DNA from: Verrucomicrobiia bacterium
GTDB taxonomy: Bacteria > Verrucomicrobiota > Verrucomicrobiia > Palsa-1439
Assembly: GCA_022072455.1 (NCBI GenBank)
Contig: JAJVHY010000025.1
Location: 56,295 to 120,294 of the forward strand
Direction of reading: 5' to 3'
DNA length: 64,000 nucleotides
The translations under genes were made by a program, and so were the position numbers. How positions within the stretch are numbered: the stretch's first letter is position 1; every line of letters begins with the position of its first letter. Positions 25,415 through 32,488 of the stretch are shown piece after piece. Below the pieces are notes generated by a model. It was not told the DNA's origin, made no database searches, and saw only the letters and a list, made by a program, of their open reading frames with translations.

Positions 25415-25789
25415 TTACTCTCCGTGGTATTTCTTCGCCAGCTTTTCAGCCAGCTTCTGCACTTGCTTCATTTCGTCATCGTTGAGCGGGGCCAATGCCC
25501 GCATCAGGACAGGGGCGCGTTCCTTCTTCAAAACCGCTTTGGCTGCCGGGTCTGGTCGCCCGGCCTCATAGAAGAGTTTGCCGGATGGCACGTTTAAGCT
25601 CCTTTCAAGCTTCGCAATGGTCTTGTCCGAAGGCAGACCGCGCTTCCCTCCCAACAATCGCGACAGGAACGGATGCGAGATTTCAGCCTTTTCAGCAACG
25701 TCGCGGTAAGACAGACCGGCCTCGCGAATCGCTTGGTTAAGCAGGGCAATGAAGCCCGCAGGGGCGGCTGTATCGGTTCTCATCGTCAT
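25415..25789 (-). CDS. XRE-family transcriptional regulator
   Basis: 124 aa with a canonical HTH at about residues 14-68 (LSYRDVAEKAEISHPFLSRLLGGKRGLPS) and a charged C-terminal helix. It is the first gene of the leftward recombinase operon and diverges from a second XRE protein. The intergenic gap between them holds two palindromic operator copies, which fits a Cro/CI-like switch controlling recombinase versus Rep expression. Confidence 0.85.
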   Translation of the reverse strand: MTMRTDTAAPAGFIALLNQAIREAGLSYRDVAEKAEISHPFLSRLLGGKRGLPSDKTIAKLERSLNVPSGKLFYEAGRPDPAAKAVLKKERAPVLMRALAPLNDDEMKQVQKLAEKLAKKYHGE

Positions 25790-25808
25790 GCACTACCAAT
25801 AGCATAAC

Positions 25809-25825
25809 GGTGCCCATCAGGCAAC
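25809..25825 (-). promoter_or_regulatory. Operator copy 1 (TTGCC-N-GGGCACC family)
   Basis: On the minus strand this reads GTTGCCTGATGGGCACC. It lies in the divergent gap 20 bases upstream of the leftward XRE gene. It is related to the copies at 25844 and 26140. Confidence 0.6.
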
Positions 25826-25843
25826 AAAAAAGAACTCCGCCTA

Positions 25844-25859
25844 TTGCCCAACGGGCACC
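25844..25859 (+). promoter_or_regulatory. Operator copy 2
   Basis: TTGCCCAACGGGCACC, with palindromic half-sites TGCCC/GGGCA. It lies in the divergent gap, in opposite orientation to copy 1, 33 bases before the rightward XRE start. Confidence 0.65.
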
Positions 25860-25891
25860 ACTACGGTAAGGTGTCACCCAGAAACATCATT

Positions 25892-26119
25892 ATGATCACG
25901 AACGACATTCGCGAACGACGGGCGCAACGAGGGCCAAGTGGCATCTCGAAAGCGCACCTGGCACGTCGGGTTGGCGTCAGTCGATCGTATATTACAAGAC
26001 TCGAGCAAGGGGCTCGCGAACCGAGTGCCGAAGTGATGTTTAGGATCGCGCAGTACTTCGGTTGTCACGTTGAGGATGTCTTTCACTACGAAGACGACGC
26101 CAGGGCACGGCGTTTATGA
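25892..26119 (+). CDS. Small XRE-family regulator (Cro-like)
   Basis: 75 aa: MITNDIRERRAQRG, then an HTH (ISKAHLARRVGVSRSYITRLEQ) and a short acidic tail. The ATG at 25892 gives a compact single-domain protein; the track's start at 25844 is a TTG inside operator copy 2. It leads the rightward operon of a small gene, a zinc ribbon and Rep. Confidence 0.85.
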   Translation: MITNDIRERRAQRGPSGISKAHLARRVGVSRSYITRLEQGAREPSAEVMFRIAQYFGCHVEDVFHYEDDARARRL

Positions 26120-26328
26120 ACATTTTTTTACCCGCACAATTGCCCATTGGGCACCAGTTAACTGTCTTGCGCGTTGAACGACGATTCACACCGCTGACAG
26201 CCGGTGAGGATGTGGAGCGGTGCCGGCGTCTTCGAGTCCTGCTGCTGAGAGGAGCTCGCCGTCTCGCCGCAACCCCGCCACGGAACCACGAAACCAAACG
26301 CCAGGAGGTTAGTCATGGGGATAATTGA
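26116..26328 (+). CDS. Possible small protein overlapping the XRE stop
   Basis: A 70-residue Arg/Leu-rich ORF. Its ATG overlaps the XRE stop (ATGA), and its end overlaps the zinc-ribbon start. It contains operator copy 3 within its first 15 codons, which makes a translated role less likely, and the composition resembles a chance frame. Listed because of the coupling geometry only. Confidence 0.25.
   Translation: MNIFLPAQLPIGHQLTVLRVERRFTPLTAGEDVERCRRLRVLLLRGARRLAATPPRNHETKRQEVSHGDN
26140..26155 (+). promoter_or_regulatory. Operator copy 3
   Basis: TTGCCCATTGGGCACC, a near-perfect palindrome matching copies 1 and 2. It lies between the small XRE gene and the zinc-ribbon/Rep genes, so it may set a second promoter for Rep under XRE control. 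Confidence 0.6.
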
Positions 26329-26509
26329 GAGAACACAGTCGCTTCAACCCGAGTGGTGCGACAACTGCGGGGCAACAATTCCACCCGAAACGGAATACGC
26401 GATTTGGGGCGATGCAGAGTCGGGACTGGAACTACTGCTTTGCCTCAAGTGCGCAGAAGCCCGCCAGCGAAAGAAGCGAGAGGGAAAGAATAATGGAGAC
26501 ACACCATGA
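26315..26509 (+). CDS. Small zinc-ribbon protein
   Basis: 64 aa with two CxxC knuckles (WCDNCGA and LCLKCAEA) about 29 residues apart, then a basic tail. The start follows a strong GGAGG. The stop overlaps the Rep start by four bases, so the pair is coupled. It may be a Rep-associated nucleic-acid-binding factor or regulator. Confidence 0.7.
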   Translation: MGIIERTQSLQPEWCDNCGATIPPETEYAIWGDAESGLELLLCLKCAEARQRKKREGKNNGDTP

Positions 26510-27729
26510 GCGAGCTGCATACGCAGCCAACGGACGGCGAGACACACCAACCCGACGCAGGGATCGGGGCGGGGTGGCCCGCCGCTTCAGCGGCGGGCGC
26601 CCCGCCCCTTCCTTGTCAGACTGGAACTATCTCAGACGGAGAGGAGGGAAAGAAGACGGAGGAGGAGATTGGGCCAGTAAACAAACCACGAACTCTGCGC
26701 GGGATGCTCCGTGCTGCCAACGCCAGCGGCTACTGGTGGAAGGCCATCTTCACACTCGTGGAACGGGTCAAGGAACTGGCGGAGGAGTACGGTATTGAGC
26801 GGCTAGGATTTCTTACGCTGACATTTGCGGACAAGGTGGACGCGAAACGAGAGGCAGAGCGGCGGTTCAATAATTTTGCTCGGCGGGTTTTGGATGCTCG
26901 TTACCTGGCGTGGATCAAGGTCTTCGAACGTGGAGGGAAAAAGGGGCGTCTGCATTTTCATCTATTAGTTGTCACTCGTGAGGACATCCGCACGGGGTTC
27001 AACTTCGATGCTTACAAGCAAGCCCGATCTGCGCGGACCCCATCGCAACGCCGCTACTGGACCAGAATCTATGGGCCCGTAGCACCGGAAGCACTTCGGG
27101 CGGAGTGGCAATTTCTTCGGGGTGTTCAGGGGGCTCGCGGGGCGTGTGCCGCTTATGGTTTCGGCCGGCACGAACTGACACCGATTCGGGTAACCGGTGA
27201 GGCCGTGGGTCGGTATCTCGGCAAGTACCTTGCGAAAGGGCTCCTCGATGGTTCGGTCTACAAGGGCGAACGACGGTTGTCATATTCCCGGCGAGCGTGG
27301 CGGCATTCACCGCGGTTTTGTTCGGTGGACAGCGTGTATCGCAAGAAGCTGTCGAAGATCGCAAACGCCTTGGGGTTAATCTGGACTGAAGATGAAGGGT
27401 TCGCGGACTTCAAGTATTTACTTGGGCCGCGGTGGGTCATCAAATTGCGCGACATCGTCCAGAGCGTACTCCTGAAATGGAACGAGTACCCGGCGGACTG
27501 GATGGCAATCCGTGACTACGAAACACGGTACTCACGCACCGGCGAAGAAGGAATCGGAATAGGCGATGTTGTCACCCTGAGCGACGAAGCCTCCGAGCAA
27601 AGTCTCAGTCGAGCTCTCTGGGCGTTTGCGCGGAAAGTCTGGAACGGAACATCGGGTAGTTATTGTCAGAGCATCTGGGAACTTCAAGAGCTTGCAGATA
27701 AGCGGTGTTATCCGGGAGTGCCGTTCTAG
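26506..27729 (+). CDS. rep: HUH-type rolling-circle replication initiator
   Basis: 407 aa. After a Pro/Gly-rich leader come the three HUH motifs in order: FLTLTF (motif 1), LHFHLLV (the His-hydrophobic-His metal site, about residue 150), and a tyrosine motif in GRYLGKYLAKG (two Tyr four apart). It would nick the double-strand origin of the element and initiate rolling-circle replication. The origin is not identified. It is coupled to the zinc-ribbon gene and convergent with the restriction operon, separated by a hairpin. Filamentous-phage-like replication proteins share these motifs, so a phage origin of the Rep is possible. Confidence 0.8.
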   Translation: MSELHTQPTDGETHQPDAGIGAGWPAASAAGAPPLPCQTGTISDGEEGKKTEEEIGPVNKPRTLRGMLRAANASGYWWKAIFTLVERVKELAEEYGIERLGFLTLTFADKVDAKREAERRFNNFARRVLDARYLAWIKVFERGGKKGRLHFHLLVVTREDIRTGFNFDAYKQARSARTPSQRRYWTRIYGPVAPEALRAEWQFLRGVQGARGACAAYGFGRHELTPIRVTGEAVGRYLGKYLAKGLLDGSVYKGERRLSYSRRAWRHSPRFCSVDSVYRKKLSKIANALGLIWTEDEGFADFKYLLGPRWVIKLRDIVQSVLLKWNEYPADWMAIRDYETRYSRTGEEGIGIGDVVTLSDEASEQSLSRALWAFARKVWNGTSGSYCQSIWELQELADKRCYPGVPF

Positions 27730-27755
27730 GCATCCTGGGGATTCCCTTCTGAGGG

Positions 27756-27776
27756 TGTGGGCTGTCGAAGCCCACA
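27756..27776. terminator. Hairpin between rep and res
   Basis: An 8-bp stem, TGTGGGCT/AGCCCACA, with a GTCGA loop lies in the 68-base gap between convergent genes. There is no strong T-run, so it may be a bidirectional terminator or a structured nick site for the neighbouring Rep. Confidence 0.4.
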
Positions 27777-27797
27777 GTCTGGAGGTGGGGGTGGAAT

Positions 27798-30614
27798 CTA
27801 TTTTTCTACAGGACGCGTGGCTTTGTGGATGACGCTCGGCAAATCAGACATGCTAAAACAAACGTCCCACTTCCACACACCAAACCCGCCGTGTTGGTTT
27901 ACGGCATTCACCCACTCATCCAAGAACCGCCGCTTCGTGCGATTTTTCTCATCGTCGACACCTTTAATCTCAATTACCAGATTTGTTCCATCCGACAAAC
28001 GGATCAAGTAGTCTGGACGATATTTTGAGAACGCGCCGCCAAAGATGTACGAGACTTCAAACCATAGGTGATCGTTCTTAGCCCATGCCGTAACTGCCTT
28101 GTTGTGATCTAGTTCGTAAGCCGCTTGAGCTTCCCAAGCAGAATCCACAACCACGAAATTGATATGGGAACGTTTCGTACTTTCACATGGCTTACCGGTA
28201 TACCACGGGAGCATATCTGCCGTCCCGCGAATGGGCTTGAAGCTATCAAAGACCGGCGTAAGACCCTCGGTATTAGCAAAACGAATCTGATCAAACACAT
28301 GCTGTACGATGCGGGACATGTTCAATGCGAGCATCACACGCCGCCGCATTTCGTCTTGATAGAACAATGGCGGATTGATCTCTAATTTAGGCGACCTAAT
28401 GAACTTCTCGACTAGTTGAATAACCTGCGCCAGTAGGTTGCTCTTGTCGCCGTTCCACGTTGGACGCACCTGTTCATAAACATCTCGGGCTACTTCAAAG
28501 ATGATCTTCTGAAGCCGGAAACGTTCAGCCAATGCCTGTAAATCAATCTCAGTCATGACTGCCAAGTTCGGCTTACCGGCGACTATGGCCGCAAGTTCAG
28601 TATTTTGAATCTTATCCGTAGCGTTCAACACCAACGGGCGCGGCTTCTCGAGTTCCAATTTGGGACGGTATACATGATCGATGCGAATCACGTTCGGCCA
28701 GTTGATTGCGAAAGCCTCCTCTTTCGTCTTCACTGGCTCAATCCGCGTCTTTGGTTTTGGCGGTGGAGGCGGCTCGTCTTCCCCGCCCTCATGCGGGAGA
28801 AACGTGAATGGCACACCGAAGATGTTCACGTATTCTGGCTCAAACAGTTCGGCGTCCTCGCCGGTAATCGGGTGCTTGGTTTTGATCACGTCATAGCTCG
28901 TCCGACGCAAGCCTCGTCCAACAACCTGCTCGCAGAGCAACTGACTTGAGAACGCACGCAAGCCCATGATGTGCGTCACCGTCTTGGCATCCCAACCTTC
29001 CGACAACATCCCAACTGAAATCACATTCTGAATCTGTTCGCCCGGCGTGCCGGGCTTGCCGACGGTATCCACCTGCCGCCGTAACTTCTCCGCCAATTCG
29101 ACTTTCGTCAGCTTCTTCTTTGGAGCGTCATCATCTGCTTCCGACTCAGCTTCTGTCTGCGGCAATTGCTCCTCGTCGCGTTCCTCTGCCAAGTCCAGCA
29201 CCTTCGAGTCGATATGCAATGTTCGTTCAGGATCGCACAACTCCTCAATCATCACCTTCTTCTTGTCGAATGAGTACTTGATACGTGCTGCTGTCTCCGT
29301 CCGATTGGCAACGCTGATGATGACCGGCGGTGTCTGGCTACCGCGTTTCTCCCATTCTTGCTTCGTGAGCAGCCAGTCTTTTCCAAGTAACAGATACGCA
29401 TTCGATACGAGACTCGGTAACGGCTCGTATTCCTCGGCTTTGCGTGTCAGGTCGGAGCGCACCTCGGCATTGTCGTAGATATGGTAAAGCTTGGACTTGT
29501 AAGTTTTCGCATCCGGCACGGCATCATCGCGCACCACTACTCGCGGAGTCTTCACCAAACCCGACTCAATGGCATCGTTCAACCCGAAATCGCTGACGAT
29601 CCAATCGAACAATGCTTCATCTGTGCTTGTCTTACCGCTCGGAGCAAACGGTGTCGCTGAGAAATCGAAACAACGCAGGATGCCGCGCGCGGCGTGGATG
29701 CGATCCAACCCGCCCACCCATTTCGTTGCCTCATCAATCAACTGCCGGTCAACCTTCGCGCCTTTCCAAACAGCCGGGACACGCCACGCGTGGTGCGCCT
29801 CGTCGTTAATTACGAGGATATTGTGCTGCATGGCCAGCTCGCCGAGCACTTCGCGGGCGTAGGCTTCGTCACTTTTCGCACCACGTTTGTCTACACTCCG
29901 CCTCTTCTTGAGCTTCTCTTCGGTATCCCAATTGAGCACATGCCAGTTGCGCACGACAACCCGGCCCTGCAATAGCATGTCACGCATCCCGGTCGGTACG
30001 ATATGAAACTCATCGTAGTAGTTGCCGGGGTCGCTGGGAATAAGCACCTGCAACCGTTTCCTGACGGTTAGCCCCGGCGCGACAATGAAAATATGTTTGG
30101 CGAATCGCGCGTCCTGCGGGCTCGCAACCTTATTGAGAATCTGCCATGCGGCAAGCATGGCCATGACGATCGTCTTGCCGCTACCGGTTGCCATCTTGCA
30201 ACACCACCGGGAAAATTGTCCGCCCGCCGAGGGGACTTCGATTCCGACGCGTTCCGATGTCGGCGCTTCAGCTAACCAAATCAGCGTCTCCATCGCCTCT
30301 AACTGACAGAAAAAGAAACGCCGACTCTCGCGTTGTTCGGGATCGTTCCAATGCTCAAGCAACCGCTTCGTTACTCCTGTTACGCCGGCATAGCCGCCGA
30401 CCCGCCACGCCTGTACACGCGGACGAATCAGATTTACCAACTCGATGGGAATGAAATGCCCCGGATCGTCAAATGACTTCGAGGCTTCCGTGGCGATGAC
30501 ATACCCGGCAGGTCTTCGTCCCGATTCCAGCGAAAATGAACGCGTCTCCCGATGGTAGAGCCAATGATACTTCGGCTCGTCGTACGGAGAATTAACGATG
30601 AGATGCGTAATCAC
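27798..30614 (-). CDS. Type III restriction enzyme, Res subunit
   Basis: 938 aa. The SF2 helicase core has MATGSGKT (Walker A, about residue 140), NDEAHHAW (DExH box), a SAT-like FDFSATPF, and motif VI QVVGRGLRR. A C-terminal PD-(D/E)xK nuclease follows, with RPDYLIRL and VIEIKG. It translocates and cuts unmethylated DNA in complex with Mod. It ends the leftward operon and overlaps the PIN gene by four bases. In ordinary type III systems mod and res are adjacent; here two other genes intervene. Confidence 0.9.
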   Translation of the reverse strand: MITHLIVNSPYDEPKYHWLYHRETRSFSLESGRRPAGYVIATEASKSFDDPGHFIPIELVNLIRPRVQAWRVGGYAGVTGVTKRLLEHWNDPEQRESRRFFFCQLEAMETLIWLAEAPTSERVGIEVPSAGGQFSRWCCKMATGSGKTIVMAMLAAWQILNKVASPQDARFAKHIFIVAPGLTVRKRLQVLIPSDPGNYYDEFHIVPTGMRDMLLQGRVVVRNWHVLNWDTEEKLKKRRSVDKRGAKSDEAYAREVLGELAMQHNILVINDEAHHAWRVPAVWKGAKVDRQLIDEATKWVGGLDRIHAARGILRCFDFSATPFAPSGKTSTDEALFDWIVSDFGLNDAIESGLVKTPRVVVRDDAVPDAKTYKSKLYHIYDNAEVRSDLTRKAEEYEPLPSLVSNAYLLLGKDWLLTKQEWEKRGSQTPPVIISVANRTETAARIKYSFDKKKVMIEELCDPERTLHIDSKVLDLAEERDEEQLPQTEAESEADDDAPKKKLTKVELAEKLRRQVDTVGKPGTPGEQIQNVISVGMLSEGWDAKTVTHIMGLRAFSSQLLCEQVVGRGLRRTSYDVIKTKHPITGEDAELFEPEYVNIFGVPFTFLPHEGGEDEPPPPPKPKTRIEPVKTKEEAFAINWPNVIRIDHVYRPKLELEKPRPLVLNATDKIQNTELAAIVAGKPNLAVMTEIDLQALAERFRLQKIIFEVARDVYEQVRPTWNGDKSNLLAQVIQLVEKFIRSPKLEINPPLFYQDEMRRRVMLALNMSRIVQHVFDQIRFANTEGLTPVFDSFKPIRGTADMLPWYTGKPCESTKRSHINFVVVDSAWEAQAAYELDHNKAVTAWAKNDHLWFEVSYIFGGAFSKYRPDYLIRLSDGTNLVIEIKGVDDEKNRTKRRFLDEWVNAVNQHGGFGVWKWDVCFSMSDLPSVIHKATRPVEK

Positions 30615-31120
30615 GGTGACGGAGGAGGAAAGAGATTAGCCAACTGCGCTATGGCAGTCCGAGAACTGATGAAATCACTATTATCGCCCCTAAGCTTCTT
30701 TGTATCTTTTCGGAGTTCGCCTCTTCGTGAAAGTATGTGACCTTCGTCGTTCGTAACCAGCTTGCAATCTGCTGCGCAAGCAACATAAACAAAGGCCCTG
30801 TCTTCTGGCTCGTGCTCGTAAATAACCGCACGTATTCTGGCCATCCGAAGATCTTGTTCATCCACCGGGATTTCATTTCGCGGACAGTACAACAACCAAT
30901 AACTCAACAGATACCGGATGATTCCCTCGTCCTGACGGTTTTGAAGAATTGGCCGAAGAATTCTATCGTATTCAGAGGGAATTCGACCATTGCTATCAGT
31001 ACAAAGACACGCTTCCACCTTCTGAAGGTGACATAACAGCTGGTCTATGTGAGAATCGCCATTCCATTGTGGATTGAGCAAGTGTTCAAAGACGCAAGTA
31101 TCAATCGCAATCAGTTTCAC
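30611..31120 (-). CDS. PIN-domain nuclease nested in the R-M operon
   Basis: 169 aa. The N-terminal strand carries an acidic residue (LIAIDTCVFEHL). A central acidic residue precedes the cluster EPEDRAFVYVACAADCKLVTND, which matches the PIN order of active-site acids and a closing strand. PIN proteins are usually RNases. It overlaps the ATPase gene upstream and res downstream by four bases each, so all are co-translated. I infer an effector nuclease controlled by the ATPase next to it. A VapC-like toxin without a VapB partner is the alternative. Confidence 0.7.
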   Translation of the reverse strand: MKLIAIDTCVFEHLLNPQWNGDSHIDQLLCHLQKVEACLCTDSNGRIPSEYDRILRPILQNRQDEGIIRYLLSYWLLYCPRNEIPVDEQDLRMARIRAVIYEHEPEDRAFVYVACAADCKLVTNDEGHILSRRGELRKDTKKLRGDNSDFISSRTAIAQLANLFPPPSP

Positions 31121-32466
31121 TTTAACGCGCCCATCTCCAAAGCTTCAAGTACATCCGCGCCAAAGAACTCCATAGGCAATCCTTTTTCCAATGTTCCATC
31201 TGGATTGATGTCGAGGTTCTTAACCACTACCGCCCACGTGACTCCGCCTCTGTCTCTCTTGACCTGCTCTACACTAAAGTAAGCAATACTAATGTCACCG
31301 GCAGGAAGCGCGCCCTGCTTCACAAGGTGACGAAGCCTCAGAATCAAGTTTGCACTGTGCGTTTCAATTAGACTTGGTACTTTATGCCTAACCCACATCT
31401 CGGAGAAGAATGGCGCTAGCTCGAGCTGTGCTGTTGGGTGGAGTTGTGATTCTGGCTGTTCCACGACTAGAAGCTGCCCCGGATAATGCATGGCTCCCTG
31501 AACAAAAATTGGCAGGCACTGACTCACGCCGAAGCCAAAGTCCGCTAGCGAGGATGTGGCCCCAGTGTCAATGTTCCTGCCGCGCACGTCTGTTAGCAGG
31601 CGAGCCGCCTGTGAACGGAACGTCAATCGATCAATTTTCGCAACTTTCTCTGCAGATCGCAAAATTAGCCCAGCCTTTTCTTGCTTCTCTGGAGTGGTAA
31701 GAAGCCGAACAAGATGCGGCATCGCATATTCACCTCTATGCCCGACATAGCCAGGCGGAGGGCTTCCGACTTGAACTGCCTGCTGCGACTCCTCTCGTAT
31801 AGGAGAAAGATGACGCATTGAGGTGAACTGATGTCGAAGCGTCTCGAGAAACGGCTCTGCCGCTACTGCCTCAAGCATCTTGCTGATGCTATCCGATTGA
31901 GGTGCGAACCGCAGGAACCCCGCTTTCTCTAAATTATCCGCGCGCTTCCCAAAAATAAGGTGGCCATCCAAGTAACCTTTAACCTCATGTGTGCCCCACT
32001 TAAACTTCTTTCCATAGAACACTCTTCCACTAACCACAAACCTCCCCTTTGGGTTCTCCTTTCGAACGGGCTGTTTGGGAAACTCTAGGTTTAGTCTAAT
32101 CCGATCACTAGTGGTGGAAACGGCTCCCACTTTGGAAATAGTTTTCCACATCTCCTGAATATCGGATGAAGGCATATCTTCGGTGACCACCTCCACCGAG
32201 AACGTAAGATTATCGTCCCGATGCGAAGGGTTCCGCGTGTTTGTGTTTCGCAAGTCCTTCCATGTTCCGAGTTGGGTTTCCTTTCCTTCCGTCACGAAAA
32301 ACGAATCCGCTTGCGATTCGAGGCTCTGTTTGAGCATCAGTAGAAATTTGATTGCGGACGATTTTCCCGCGCTGTTTCTTCCAATCAGCACGGTAATAGG
32401 CCGCATACGAATCGTTACTTTCTCCTGGAAGGCGCGGAAATTCTGCAGCGTGATTGCTGTAATCAT
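31117..32466 (-). CDS. AAA/SMC-like ATPase with DUF3696-type C-terminus
   Basis: 449 aa. It begins ITLQNFRAFQEKVTI, the RecF/OLD-like N-terminal strand. Walker A is GRNSAGKSS, a signature-like region is FGFGVSQCLPI, Walker B is LLVVEQPESQLHP, and the switch His is in IETHSANL. The last 40 residues (INPDGTLEKGLPMEFFG) resemble DUF3696 tails. Similar ATPases sense invaders in defence pairs such as Septu, PARIS and Gabija. No TOPRIM or nuclease is fused, and the adjacent PIN protein would provide cleavage. It starts 22 bases after mod and overlaps the PIN gene. Confidence 0.8.
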   Translation of the reverse strand: MITAITLQNFRAFQEKVTIRMRPITVLIGRNSAGKSSAIKFLLMLKQSLESQADSFFVTEGKETQLGTWKDLRNTNTRNPSHRDDNLTFSVEVVTEDMPSSDIQEMWKTISKVGAVSTTSDRIRLNLEFPKQPVRKENPKGRFVVSGRVFYGKKFKWGTHEVKGYLDGHLIFGKRADNLEKAGFLRFAPQSDSISKMLEAVAAEPFLETLRHQFTSMRHLSPIREESQQAVQVGSPPPGYVGHRGEYAMPHLVRLLTTPEKQEKAGLILRSAEKVAKIDRLTFRSQAARLLTDVRGRNIDTGATSSLADFGFGVSQCLPIFVQGAMHYPGQLLVVEQPESQLHPTAQLELAPFFSEMWVRHKVPSLIETHSANLILRLRHLVKQGALPAGDISIAYFSVEQVKRDRGGVTWAVVVKNLDINPDGTLEKGLPMEFFGADVLEALEMGALK

Positions 32467-32488
32467 CGTCGGATTCTCACTTCCGGTT

